DNA from: Nissolia schottii
Lineage: Eukaryota; Streptophyta; Magnoliopsida; Fabales; Fabaceae
Reading direction: 5' to 3'
Assembly: GCA_003254905.1 (NCBI GenBank)
Contig: QANU01028836.1
Location: 373,752 to 437,751 of the forward strand
DNA: 64,000 nucleotides
The notes beneath the pieces were generated by a model. The model was not told the DNA's origin. It did no database searches and was given only the letters and a program-made list of their open reading frames with translations. Both the position numbers and the translations under genes were made by a program. Positions 35,152 through 47,000 of this stretch are shown one piece after another (the stretch's first letter is position 1; every line of letters starts with the position of its first letter).

Positions 35152-36240
35152 TGTTTCACACGAAATAATTCTGAGTAACCTTCTGGTGCTTACACAAAAG
35201 AATGTTTAATAGGGACAAACGATTGAGGCGTTCTCAAGTGAAGAACAGGGGCGTGAGTTGCAAGAGTAAGAGAGAAGTATAGGGCGAGAACTGAAAATAT
35301 AAATATACATTCAATACTGGTCATCGAAGTGACTTTGATTACAAAGTTATCCTTGCTATAGCAAAGGATTGAGTGCAAGTTACAGTGAAGAAAGGGGGGA
35401 AAAGTGGTGTCAAGGTTGAAGAGATTGCTATAGTTACAACTACTCCTAGAAAAGCAGGGAAATGAAATGAAAAAGAAAAGGTGGTGGTGTACGTTGAGTT
35501 ACCATAGGACTGCTGACTGTCGGCTGGGGGACTTACTTGAGTCGATAGAACTATCAGGAAACCCCCTCGAATTTAGCCCAGGAGCCCTGTATTTATAGAG
35601 TTTCAGGGCTCTCCTCTTCTAATAACCGTTCTTCACCCAGCCGTCGACGGTTACCACTTTCGATTGTTGTGATCCACATAATGCGAGAAGTTATTTTCCC
35701 ATAGTGGCTACGTTAGATTGGAGGTTATTGATCGTGTTCAAACTTGTTAACCGCTCCCTCCATTGAACTGACTTGCTACCACAATTTTCTGCTAAGTCTC
35801 AAATTATATTGCGAGATTGGCCCAACACGAGGCTACTAACATGAAGCGACCGTGACAACTCTTGGACGAGTTGCCATCATTGTGACAATTTTTTACCTTG
35901 GTCATCGAATTATATTGTCGACACCTTAGCTATTTGGCCATAATTCAATCACTTTAGTTTTTGTCATTTCTTAAAAAAAAATTAGTCGTAACGAGGGTTC
36001 CGTTGCGACCATTCTAATAACTATTCTTTGGTAACTTTTGTCGTCGAATAGTTATTGTCGCGATGACTCTTCTATCGTGACCTTCCCTTTAGCAAGCCTT
36101 GGCAATTATTTCTATTGTTCATGGTTGCTAACCTTTGCATCGTCAATATTCATGTCATTTGTGTAGCCAACATTCATTTTGACGCGAACTCTTTATCAAA
36201 CATCGCTTCTCGCTATATCGCGAATTTTGGCGACCTAACA
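35152..36240 (-). mobile_element. Solo LTR (1089 bp) inside copia reverse transcriptase
   Basis: Begins tgtttcacacgaaataa and ends gcgacctaaca (TG...CA). The 5-bp duplication is gaaga (35147-35151) versus gaagg (36241-36245). Excision in silico rejoins the copia frame from NGTLE to GEVYVEQPAGYE, the normal order. On the minus strand a TATA-like ctctataaatacaggg (about 35590-35605) suggests that the parent element ran leftwards. No internal sequence remains, so it arose by LTR-LTR recombination. Confidence 0.88.
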
Positions 36241-36375
36241 GAAGGAGAAGTGTATGTTGAGCAACCTGCAGGTTATGAAGTCCCTAGAGGTAAAAATAAA
36301 GTCTACACATTGAAGGAAGCATTATATGGTCTGAAATAGGCACTGAGAGCATGGTACAAGAAAATTGATACTTAC
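36241..36375 (+). pseudogene. Ty1-copia reverse transcriptase remnant, third block
   Basis: Continues with GEVYVEQPAGYEVPRGKNKV, YTLKEALYGLK, a stop in place of the usual Q, then ALRAWYKKIDTY. It ends at about 36375, where a minus-strand copia gag begins; the YVDD region and RNase H are absent. Confidence 0.88.
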
Positions 36376-37306
36376 AGTTAAAGCAATCAAAATTGGTTAT
36401 CTCCTGGTAGGAGTTTACTTGTCCTCTCCCTCAAGTGGCAAGTCCAAAATTGTTTCCACCTCTTCCTTAACTTGGTGGTCTGAAATTGCGTCATTTTCCT
36501 TGATTGTAATAGTCACAACCTCTTCCTCTAAAATTTCCTCTGCCTTTACCTCAGTTGTTATAGCCACGACCTCTTGTTTTTCCTTCATGGATTGATTATG
36601 CTTTGTTATTAAGATTCACCTGGCTCTTCAAGGCTTCTTTTGTTGATTTTTTTGTCTTCTCCAGTATTCTGGTCAGATGGCTTTCTATACTTCCCTGCAA
36701 CTCTGCTATCGTCATATTATATGTATAGCGTAACTCTATTCCACATGATCAAACTTCATCAGTAAAGAGCAGAGAATTTTCTGTACTACCTTCTTGTCCA
36801 AAATCTCATCTCCATAGACTTTCATCTTGTTAACAAGGTCAGTAACACGAGACAAATATTGTCCAACAATTTCTGAATTAGACATTTCATACCTTTCATA
36901 TTCTTGACGCAAGGACTGCAACTTGGATTTCTAGGCCTTTTCAACTTTTTTATATGACATCTTCAAAATTGTTCATGCTTGTTTGGCCGTTTTGGCATTA
37001 GCTATTTTTCCAAACATTGAGTAATCTACTCCCTAGTGAATTTGTGACAACGCCAATTAGTCTCATTTCTAAGCGATTGCATTAGCTCCATCTTAAGTTC
37101 TTGATCAACCTTGCTCTAAATATTGTGTGCCTTCACGTGGGTGGACATAAAAAACTCTCAATAATAATAATCTAGTTTGGGACCAGACGAAACAATATTG
37201 TAATTGTTTGTCATGATGACTATGAAAATAAGTGTATGAGAACTCTCTTGTTTCTCATAGACTCTAACACAATTGGAGCTAGATTAAACCAACTTTGATA
37301 CTAATA
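36376..37306 (-). pseudogene. Minus-strand Ty1-copia gag remnant with primer binding site
   Basis: On the minus strand, gag begins at about 37213 (MTNNYNIVSSGPKLDYYY) and continues with HNIWSKVDQ, EYERYEMSNSEIVGQYLSR, VTDLVNKMKVYGD and, near the left end, AELQGSIESHLTRILEKT. Many stops interrupt it. Just downstream of the 5' LTR, tagtatcaaagttggttt (about 37283-37302) resembles the tRNA-Met primer site TGGTATCAGAGC with changes. Protease onward is missing, replaced by the plus-strand copia. Confidence 0.85.
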
Positions 37307-37622
37307 TGATATCAAAACCCACAAGATTAAAACGCACTCAAGTGTTTTTCTCACACTCACTAACACTTAAAAGATGTAATACCCACAATATAGTGGAAGA
37401 GAAATTGTTCTAAGACAACTCACTCATAAACTTTCACGTACCATTAAATTGAATGCATTACATACTTAGATCCTCAAAATTGGATTACATTTAGGTGCGT
37501 AGAACTTGCCTTTATATAGGCAAAAACAACCTAATAAAATAAAATAATGTAAAACTCATTTCTTAATGATAAGGAATTCACTGTTATTTTTTGAGTCCAC
37601 TATTTTTGTCATAATTATAACA
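37307..37622 (-). mobile_element. 5' LTR of the minus-strand copia (316 bp)
   Basis: On the minus strand it begins tgttataattatgacaaa and ends gggttttgatatca. It contains a TATA-like gcctatataaaggcaag (about 37505-37521) in the right position for a copia LTR. The partner 3' LTR is not in the window. Confidence 0.75.
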
Positions 37623-37830
37623 TTCTCAAACATGAGATAATATTTTATTATTTTCACCATTTTCTTTATAGATTTTTAAAAATAAAAAACACATGAATTA
37701 CAAACAAAAATTTAACAAATCATTGGTGATCGATGACAATGAAGAATGGGGATGGAGTGCAATTTTACACATAATACAGAGTAAAGTACAATTTTAGCAA
37801 ACCTCAAGAGTTATTTGTGCAATTTACCTT
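37623..37830. mobile_element. Right-end fragment of the 25771-26211 MITE family
   Basis: gatggagtgcaattttacac and gcaatttacc near its end resemble the right arm of the MITE at 25771-26211. The left arm is missing and the copia LTR abuts it, so the copia may have inserted into or deleted part of the MITE. Confidence 0.5.
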
Positions 37831-40370
37831 TTATATTAATACAATCATTGGAAATTTGAAATTATAGTATTATTGTAATACCTAAACATGTTAAAATTGA
37901 AACCAATTATTAAAAGATGCTAGAGGGTTATTTTTCATTTTACTTTACACTCTGCACGAAAGCTTGAATAAATTTAATATTACTTGAATCAGCAACATAA
38001 AAAATACACAATCTAACTAGTTTAACCGGATAATTGGATTCAATTTTTTATAACATTACTCTCAAATATACAGTTGTTATAAAAGTGGCCATATAGATTG
38101 CTCTCTTTGTCACAAGTAGGCCCCTGGCCCAAATAATGTACTTAGCAAAAACATGGGGCTAACAAAAGAAGGGCCATCTTTGCCCGCTGTCTTATTGAGC
38201 TTTGTTTGTATTTCATGGACCCCAATAGAAAAGAGGGACTTATCAGTGGGCTTGTTCAGGATCAGGTATATACACTTCAAACCCAACCACAATGGTACAT
38301 GACATGACATTACAGAAATTGGTGTAAAACTACATAGTACCATACTAAAAGGCAAAGCATTTTCTATTGTTAAATGTTTATGGTTGAAATTCAATGTCAC
38401 ACTTTTGGCTTTCGTATGAGCATATATATATATATATACACACACACATACATATCTATCCTAAAGACAAGATTATTTGATATAATTAGGAAAAGGGAGC
38501 GGTTTTGCCTTGCACCGTTGATCCAAAAGAGGAGTGAGAAGAATTAATGGTAGAGATAATTACAGAAAAAAAATTAAGCATGAAGATGACTAAAAGCTCA
38601 AAAGAAAGAAAATGATGCAATTAATTGTGGTGAATTCACTACTGTCACATACAATGAGCTGGTGAAGTTCAATTTTATTTGATTTTTTCTTTGTAGCGAA
38701 AAACAGTTGAAGCTTTGGACAGTAGAGTTTGTGCTTGTCCTTCAATTTTTCCTTTTGGAATTGAGTTTTGGGCTCTCACTTTCACTCACATTGTACGATA
38801 AAATTAAGATAAATTATTGTGCTGACACAAATCTAACGGTTCCTTATCCGGTGTGTATGTACATTATATGAATATTAAGTGTACACCAATTGTTCATACC
38901 TTTTGATTTGGTGTAAACCATCAGATTTGGTGTGAAGAAGGTCTAATGGCGGGGAAAGAACATAACTTTTATACTGTGCTTTGCATCTCATGTGGTTTGG
39001 CGTGGTTGGAACTTGTGTGTCGGTTGGTGGAGCTTTGAATTTATTAAAAAGAAAATGTGCTAACATGTGCTTTTACATATAAGGGCATATACATTTAAGG
39101 GATTTACATATAAGGGCATAATCATTTATTAGTTTTAGGTTAATCATTTATTTGCTAACAAGTGTCTTTAGAACACTTGTTAGGAACCCAAAATAAAAAT
39201 ATTTCATTAAAAAGTAAATTTGTTAATTTTTCAATGCATTAAGCACTTCAAGTTTTTGTTTTTTTTTTATATAAAATTTTACTACTTTAGGTTCCTTAAC
39301 AAATTTCCTAATGATACTTGTTAGTAAACCCTTCTTTTAAACCTCATAAAATAGTTCAAATCCTGTATTTTTAATAGAGTTCCAAACCAATATTTTATGA
39401 AAACCTTTAATATTATTAAAGAAAGAAATTATGAAAAAAAAACCTTTTCAATTTCTCTCTCCCCCTCTTCCCACATTTCTCTCCTTTTTTTTCCTTTTTT
39501 TCTAATTTTTTTTTAAAATAATAATAATAAGAGGTGAACCGAGTTAGGCCCGACCCGAGGGACAAAATTGGGTTCGTAAGCAACACAGCCCTACCATCTT
39601 CTTCCTCTTGCATAGCCATGGAGGTAGCAATTGCATCTCACAGCAACAAGGAGATCATGCCATGGAAACGACTGTTGCCATCAGATCTCCTCCATCTTCC
39701 TATCGCAACAACGACGGCGACAAGCTGAGGAGCAACAACACAACACTCTTCCCCTNTAAGCAAAGGATGAAATACATACAACGGATTAGCGACGGAGCAC
39801 AACGGAGCACGATTATAGGCGCAACTGTAAATAATAACTCTAAAATACTTAAATGACCTAAATATAAAAACTCATAGTTATGGAAAACAATATCAAACTT
39901 GTTTTGTTTCTAAAAAAAAAAAAAAACCTGCCTGTGTGGTAAACTCGTAAAATCCGGAGTAAACTCGCGATTTTATGCGAGTCTACCCGAGTTTACCCAG
40001 AAACGAGTTTACATGCGAGTTAGCTCGATTTTACAACCTAAACTCGTAAAATCGTACGATTTTACGTGTTAAATTGCGATTTTAATAACTATGGTTGTGT
40101 GTACTAAAAAATGATGCGTTAAACTTATATCCTCACAATAATTTCTTATTAATTAATATAGAAGATGCATTAATTTACGAAAAATTCTTCCCTGATTCAT
40201 AAACATATTTAATATTTAATGTGTGCTCTAAGGAGAATTAGCAGCTCATTAATTTCATCATAGTGCACAAACAAATTTGTTCTAATACAATATACTACTA
40301 CATAGTTATGTGATACACTTTTGAAGTCCCCACACCCGTGGGAGACAAGTTGCCAAGACAAGCATGAAGT
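37831..40370. other. Intergenic, no supportable gene
   Basis: A TA/CA microsatellite lies at about 38423-38449. The minus-strand frame 38110-38445 is not recognisable. Around 39535-39560, ggcccgacccgaggga resembles the edge of a GC-rich transposon. Position 39756 is N. At 39940-40085 the words actcgtaaaatc and cgattttac recur on both strands, probably the end of a further transposon. Confidence 0.4.
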
Positions 40371-40373
40371 GTA

Positions 40374-40632
40374 TAAATATGAGTGATAGAGCTACTTAGC
40401 AAACTACCTCAAACTAATGAGTAAGGAAAACAAAGCAAGTGGTGGGAGACACTATAAAATGAATTGGCGCATGAATTTATGGAGGGGTCATACGCTGTGC
40501 CCGGGTGTTTACGCTGCTTTCTTTCGCAGAACTCACTCGTGCGGGCCTCCCAACCCACTAATTCAGTTCAAACATTATTTTTCTTTTATTATTGTAGTGT
40601 ATATTGTGAGAGTAAGGATTAAGTTAACTTAG
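40374..40632 (+). CDS. Unrecognised 71-aa ORF behind a TATA-like motif (ATG at 40417)
   Basis: The frame 40417-40632 encodes 71 residues: basic N-terminus (MSKENKASGGRHYKMNWRMN), a Cys-containing middle (HTLCPGVYAAFF, HSCGPPNP) and a hydrophobic C-terminal segment (about residues 54-66). TATAAAT at 40374-40380 lies 43 bp before the ATG, which would leave an unusually short leader. The middle is GC-richer than its surroundings. I do not recognise a family and it could be chance. Confidence 0.15.
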
Positions 40633-40739
40633 TCTTTAAAAAAATAACTTGGTTTCTTAAGTGGTTTCACAAAATAAAATGTAGTTCTTGAAATTTAGAT
40701 TTTGAAATTTTAAAATGTTGCTTTCATTAGTTTTGAAAT

Positions 40740-41060
40740 TTAAAAAAATTAGGAAAAACTTTTAATCTAGTCTTTCTCGAGTTCTATTTCGGTCAAATTT
40801 GTCCTTGTCAATTTTTTTCAGCCAATTTTGTCCCTCTTAATATTTAAAGTAGGACTTGTTAGTCCTTTCGTCTTTTTGGTTAACGACGGCTGTCTATGTG
40901 GCATTTAACGGAGTGAGCTAGCCGTTAAGCTCCATGTCATTGTCCACAAAGACAGAAAAACAATGTCGTTTCATCAATTGCAATATTCCCATTTAGTAAA
41001 GACACATCAAATGACGTCGTTTAATGTAATTTGAAGAAACGTAGCCCCTAGAAACAGAAA
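40740..41060. mobile_element. Possible Mutator-like terminal fragment
   Basis: ttttgtccctcttaatat, gttaacgacggc, tgtggcatttaacgg and the inverse gccgttaagctccatgtc form a compound inverted motif (about 40880-40945) of a kind seen at ends of legume Mutator-like elements. Borders unclear. Confidence 0.35.
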
Positions 41061-41416
41061 TGACACAACATCGTGTAGCAAGGTTTGGAAAATCAACACT
41101 CTTCTAAACTAATTAAATTTATTAGCATTAGTTTTACATAGAAAAAAAATGTAACAAGTCAATATTAGAAACGTTTTAAGATAATTCCTTTAAAAGACTT
41201 TAGGCTCATAAAATACAAGTTTTTATGAATAGGAAGAATTAAGTATTGAAATGAATAAACTCAAGCAAGGTTGTTCGGTGGGCTTTAGATACTACTCATC
41301 TAGATAATAATAAGTGTTAAAAGAAATAATTTTGATATAAAAATAACATGTGACAATGACTTAAATAATAAGAGTTTGCTTCAAGAATATTATTAATTTA
41401 AAATAAAATTAATATA

Positions 41417-41713
41417 GAGTAAACCCCCACAATAGGCCCCTCACAATTTTACAATTAGACAAGTTGGTCTCTCACAAATGAAAAAATTGGACAAATAAGC
41501 CCCTTCAGGTATTTGTCATCTTATGCCACCTATTTGTGAGGAGCCAATTTGTCCGAAGGTCAAACTATGAGGAGTCAATTTGCCTAAAAATCAAATTTTG
41601 AGGTGGTTATTTGTCCAATTTTTTTCATTTGTGAAGAGCCACTATAAGTTTTTCATATGTGAGAGACAACTTGTCTGATCGTAAAATTGTGAAAAACCTA
41701 TTTAAGTTTACTC
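41417..41713. mobile_element. MITE with about 60-bp inverted repeats (297 bp)
   Basis: The left end gagtaaacccccacaatagg and the reverse complement of the right end, gagtaaacttaaataggt, stay similar for about 60 bp, both including cacaattttac and gacaagttg. Flanks attaatata and attaaatta match at 7 of 9, compatible with a Mutator-type duplication. The element folds as a near-complete hairpin. A diverged relative is at 59640-59930. Confidence 0.8.
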
Positions 41714-43147
41714 ATTAAATTATTTATCATTTAAATTATTTTTTAAAATCTCATACATTGACAGATAAAATTATACTAGTTAGTCAAAATATCCTAATTT
41801 ATTGTTCATATATTATATCCTTAACTTCAACTATCATTCACCAAGAGTCTATCTCTGGTGTCCCTTTTATCATTACTATTTTCTATATATTGTTGTGATG
41901 AGTTGGGCCTTTACATGACCCAAAAATCTTATTCCAAGTATATATTTTTTACTCTAAAACACTCTTCATTTGGCATTGGAGCCAGTTCTTCTTATACATT
42001 ACTATAGCTCTCCAATAAAATTCTCTCTCCATAGATAGATCATCGGACCCTTTCACCAGTATGCATGCGGCTTTGATTAATTTCACTCTTTGATGGTTTC
42101 ATTATGTATTTGTAGCTCTATATGTCTGTTTATGTTTATGTTTATCTATCTGTCTTGTTTGAAACATCTGATAAGGAATGAATCAAATTATATTTTAAAT
42201 TATACCAGTGTAACTTGATCCTAAACAGGTTAACTATGTGCGAGGGAACACTGCTGATTCTAATTTTGAATTGAAGTGCTTATTTGCCCATAAATATATG
42301 CATCTGCGCTTTTCAGTTTGTTCATTAGATTCCTTTCTCCAACGTTTTCATGATTTCTTCAATGTTCGATTGCTGTTTCTATAGGATATGACATTCAGAG
42401 TTCAGACGCCAAGCCTTAATGTACTATAATACAATAAACGGCATCATCAAGGAAGCTGCCAATTTATTTCAGAAAGAACATCAGGGTGCTGTGTAATCAA
42501 AGTATAATATTGTGATGTCAAGAGTTAGTGGTACAATACATTGTAAGGAGTCATCGGACCCAAAAGGGAAATAATTTGAAAGCAAGGATTATCGATTGAT
42601 ACAAAAACACAAATAAGAAAGACTTTGGATTGATTGGTTCATTGTATTTTACATTTTTGGTCATTAGTGGTCCATTGTATGAATAAACAAAAGCTGAAAT
42701 TGAATATCTATCAATTTTTGTAATATGGCCGAAGGCCCATCGGGAGGGGGTCTCTGTGAGGCCCTTAATGGGACATGGGAAGGGAGAGGAAGTAAAAAAG
42801 AAAGGGATAGAAATAGAATAATCGAGACTATATATGACGATAGGCATCTATAGGGTTAAATGTCGCTGTGCTCTTTTATTTCTCTAAATCTTAATAATTA
42901 GTTATTAATAGGAGACAAAATTAAGAAATTAACAAACTCAAATAAACACAAAATCATAGCATAGGCATGGTTCAATAGAAACAGAAAAAGTCAGGGTCAA
43001 GATGAAAGACATCATAGGATCGAATATTCTACTACCTCCACGTTGAATGCGCTAGTCATCAAAGGCATATCAGCCTACTACTGGTTTAAGGGGTAACCCA
43101 TATCGTCCGAAGGACGTCAACAAGTCCTGGAATGAATCTTCTCATAA
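41714..43147. other. Intergenic, nothing firmly recognised
   Basis: The minus-strand frame 42551-42847 (98 residues) has mixed composition but matches nothing I know. No splice-linked exons were evident. Confidence 0.4.
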
Positions 43148-43294
43148 GTAAATTTTTACATTATAAGATTATGTGTAATATTTTATTATTAATTTTAAAA
43201 TATGAAACTCATACTTAATATAAGCAATAAAAAAAAATTAATGATAAAATATTACACATAATCTTATTGTGTGATAGATTATGTGAAAATTACG
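43148..43294. repeat. Palindromic MITE-like hairpin (about 147 bp)
   Basis: The left arm contains ttataagattatgtgtaata and ttttattattaatttt; the right arm contains the inverse aaaattaatgataaaata and ttacacataatcttat. Arms of about 50 bp flank an AT-rich loop, as in short foldback MITEs. No coding potential. Confidence 0.75.
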
Positions 43295-44093
43295 GATGAG
43301 AATATCCATTACATTTCCTTGTAAGTGTTCTATCATGTGATGTTACTAACTTGCTCTGACCCTTAATGACAATCACCTAAACTACACAAGTTATTAATGT
43401 CTTACATTTTATATGCATTTTTAATATAACGTAAGAAAATTCCTACTCCAAAAGAACTAAGAGACTTTCAAATCCATTCACAAAGAATTAGGAACTTAGT
43501 ACTTCAAATGAATCATACAACCTATAAATTGATCAAAAGCTAAAAAAAGTTAATCAATATAGAGTGTTTTTAACTATTGATCTTTTTAATATTATACTTC
43601 CTCTTTCATTGTTACCTAACACGAAAATATAGTAGGCATGTAAGTCATGAGAAGTGGAGCAAGTGAAACTATACTGAGATTAGGTTGTGCTATGCACACT
43701 AACCACATAATAACAAGGAACATAAGAAAAAGGAACCATTCTTCAAAACCTTACAGCAGTTTATATAACCTAACAAATAACCAGAAAAGAAAAGAAAAAA
43801 ACCAAAAAAAAGGGGGGAAAGCTACACAGTTTATATACATCCTTTGGCACTTAAAGGAGAAAAGGACAAAAAAAGATTTTTTGAAAAAAAAAAAAAAAAA
43901 AGCTGTATACGAATTAGCTCGCATTTAACAACTTACAATCCTCACTCTTTGCATAATTAGATCAATCATTTACTTACGGTATCAAGTGTTGAATTCAAGG
44001 CCAAAATAACGCCTCCTGTGTTGTGAAGTCAGCTCTGAAAGTTGGCAGGTCAGACAAATGAAGTTATTTGCTTGTTAATTTCATGGTTGGGCT
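43295..44093 (-). other. Downstream region and probable 3' UTR of the QWRF gene
   Basis: The sequence left of the QWRF stop codon (44094). The terminator is not defined; an A-run at about 43883-43900 and A-rich low-complexity sequence at 43780-43880 are present. Frames on the plus strand here are low-complexity. Confidence 0.4.
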
Positions 44094-47000
44094 TCAGGGT
44101 AAGCATTTCAGTTGTGAAATATGCGTTCTCAGGCTACACTCTCTAACCTGCGCTCAAGAAGAAGATTTTTTTCACATGAGTTTCTTGTTATACCCTCAAC
44201 TAGATTTAACAATCATTAAAAGGAAAACTAAAGGAAGAACTTTAAGCTTCAAAGCCTCATTTTCCAGATACAAAATTTACCTGCATAGTAGTTATCATTG
44301 ACAAAAGGTCTTTGCACTCTTCAAGCAAAGCACGCTCCTTTGCACGTAAGTTGGCAACTTCAACCACCAGGGAATTTACGTGTCCAACCTATCAATTGCA
44401 AATGCTTTCAGATATGTCAAGTACATTAAAGGCATCAAATCATAACCAATATCTATTTCACTGAACATTCATACATGTATAAGTTTGTCAAGACGGTGGG
44501 AAGAAAGAAAGAAGTTAAGTTACGCTGTCTGCACTTCTATTTCACTTTTACTTACCTCCATGTGAATCAACAGAAAGTGAAGTTTAAAGATGTGGGTTAC
44601 AACTGTAAGTTAATTGAGCAAAGGTTAGTAGCAGAGAAAAATTCATGTGGGTAAAACACTACTTTGAAACAGAAGGTGAGTAAAGCGTATTTCACCAAGT
44701 TAGCTATCAAAACAATGATACACCAAGTTACACTAAGACCTAACCAAAATAGGATTCCCACAAGCCCTTCTCCTTCCCTCATGTACTATGGATTAGGATC
44801 CTCTATAGTCAGAAAATGAAGGGATGTACACTTACATCAATAAAGTGCATGGTGTATCGGTGTCATTAAATGATCCAAGATTTACCCCTTACTTCTCACT
44901 TTAGAGGAACCAAATTTAGGTACAACTATCACTGCCACCAAATTTGCACTTTAAATATACTTTTTTTTTTCTTTCCAAATACAGTTTTTATGTAAGACTT
45001 TTCTTTTGGTTTTGAAAATTTTAAATATATCTTTTGGCGTCTGATGCATTCAGAAATGATCAACAAGCGTATAAAAGCCAACAATCAATTCATCAGTTTG
45101 CTGGATGTTAAATGCTTTCCTCCAAAATTAATTGCTTTCTTTGCAAAATTGAGGAACAGCATTGGGTGAAAGGGGAGGCCAATAATTAACTCATTAGATT
45201 GCTGGACACACAAACTGTTTTCCTCCCAAGTTGATTCAGTCAACTCGGCATTTTAAACCAACTATGATATATGTATTGCCAAGTGGAAGAATGACATTGG
45301 GAGAATCGAGAGGCCATAAGGGAAATTGTTGATATACACAACAGTTCAATAAGCAGAACAGGGAACACCACTGTTTTTTCTTAGGTAACATGGAGGATAG
45401 CTTTTAACCTTCAATTTTCTCTACAGATAAAAAAAAATTCCTTATAAATTCAAATACAGGGTTATAATATTTGTTTTTTCAGAACTTCAAATTCTTAGAG
45501 GGAAATACAAATATCAAATTTTAAAAAGACATCTAATAAATATATTCACTTTTATACCACATTAGCTCTATCTCTCTCCCTGCTCCCCTTATGTTTCTCC
45601 TTGTGTATCCATACATGCTTTTCCTCTGACTGCACACACATGTGCCACTCCCAAGATGGACAGTCATGACTCAACAACTAACTCAATTCAATGCAAAAGA
45701 TAGTGGTGTACTGTAGGACTTACTTTAAAACAAAGAATTTAATAAAGCACAACAAAACAACAATTCTAAGTGTTATGGATGCTAATGTCTGTCGGAACCA
45801 TCCCTAAAATGCAGTTGAGTTAACAAAAAGACATTCAGCATTCTCCCTCTGATCAAATATCTCAGCATGTATGTGTGGCGAAAGGACAATAAAAAGGAGT
45901 AGGCATAGCAGTTGACAATTCTATTGTCTTCGAATGGTATAAACAGATAATTAAGAAGCTTAAGGTGGTAAAATAAAAGTAAAATTTGAAATTGATTCAA
46001 AATTCCAGTTATGCATATTCTAACATAGTTGCATACAGAAAAACATAGGCACATCAACAATATTGTTTCTGAATTATGATGGTTCTAAAAGCATATGATT
46101 CTTAATCATTCTTAACTTGTCAGGTTACCCTTAACCCTAAACCTTGTGAGCATTATCTTCTGGTAACCTGACAAGACCAGAGTTATGGTGCATAACAACC
46201 TAAATTGTTTTTCCACCATAACCAGAATCTGGGCTGGGATTTCCAAGCAAACTTAACCGGTATTAGAAAATGAAATAACACTTATGAATCATCACAGACT
46301 CAAACAGTAATTGAGATCAAGATCCGTAAGTGTAGCATGTCGAAAGAAACATGTACCTTTGGTAACAGTAGGCATATGGACGATGCCATTGCCTGCATCA
46401 CATCCATTGCTGAAAAAATAGAGTCCTTCACATTAAGCACGTCCGCCTGATGCAAATGCAGAGCTTTTTAAATTAATCCCAAGTATGTTAATTACATCTG
46501 AATTACTGTGTTACTATCTATAACAATGAAAGGAAGAGAAGAATAAACAAGGAGCTAAAGGAAAATACCTTGGCTCCGCTAACAACAGGAAGGCGGAGCG
46601 TGCTAGCCTTTAGTGCTTCAATAGCTCCTGAAAGTGAACTAGAGTACATCCGATCCAAAATAGCCCAATCTTCCAAATACGTCATCTGCATAAAATAGTT
46701 TCCATTAAGAATTTTTTGTTGTTGTTGTAAGAATTCAAGAGGAAAGTCAAGCATAAAGTCAATTTCTCCATAGCCACTTTGTGTCCACCGATGCATGCAT
46801 GAAAATATCTCTCTATGAATCGGAAAAGGAAAAGGTTTCTACACACTATTTTTGGCATACTTTCAATTTTCCTGACTGTACTTTTCCAATGAAATATACT
46901 CCATTTTAAAAAATACCACAAGAATGAGTAAAGCCCAATTTTCCCAAAAAGGATTCCAATGAGCTAGAATAGACGGTTTCTCAGTTTTGATACTTGTAAT

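Noticed and set aside
42551-42847. 98-residue minus-strand frame, considered as organelle-derived DNA
   Set aside because: I could not match it to any chloroplast or mitochondrial gene and it has no supporting context.
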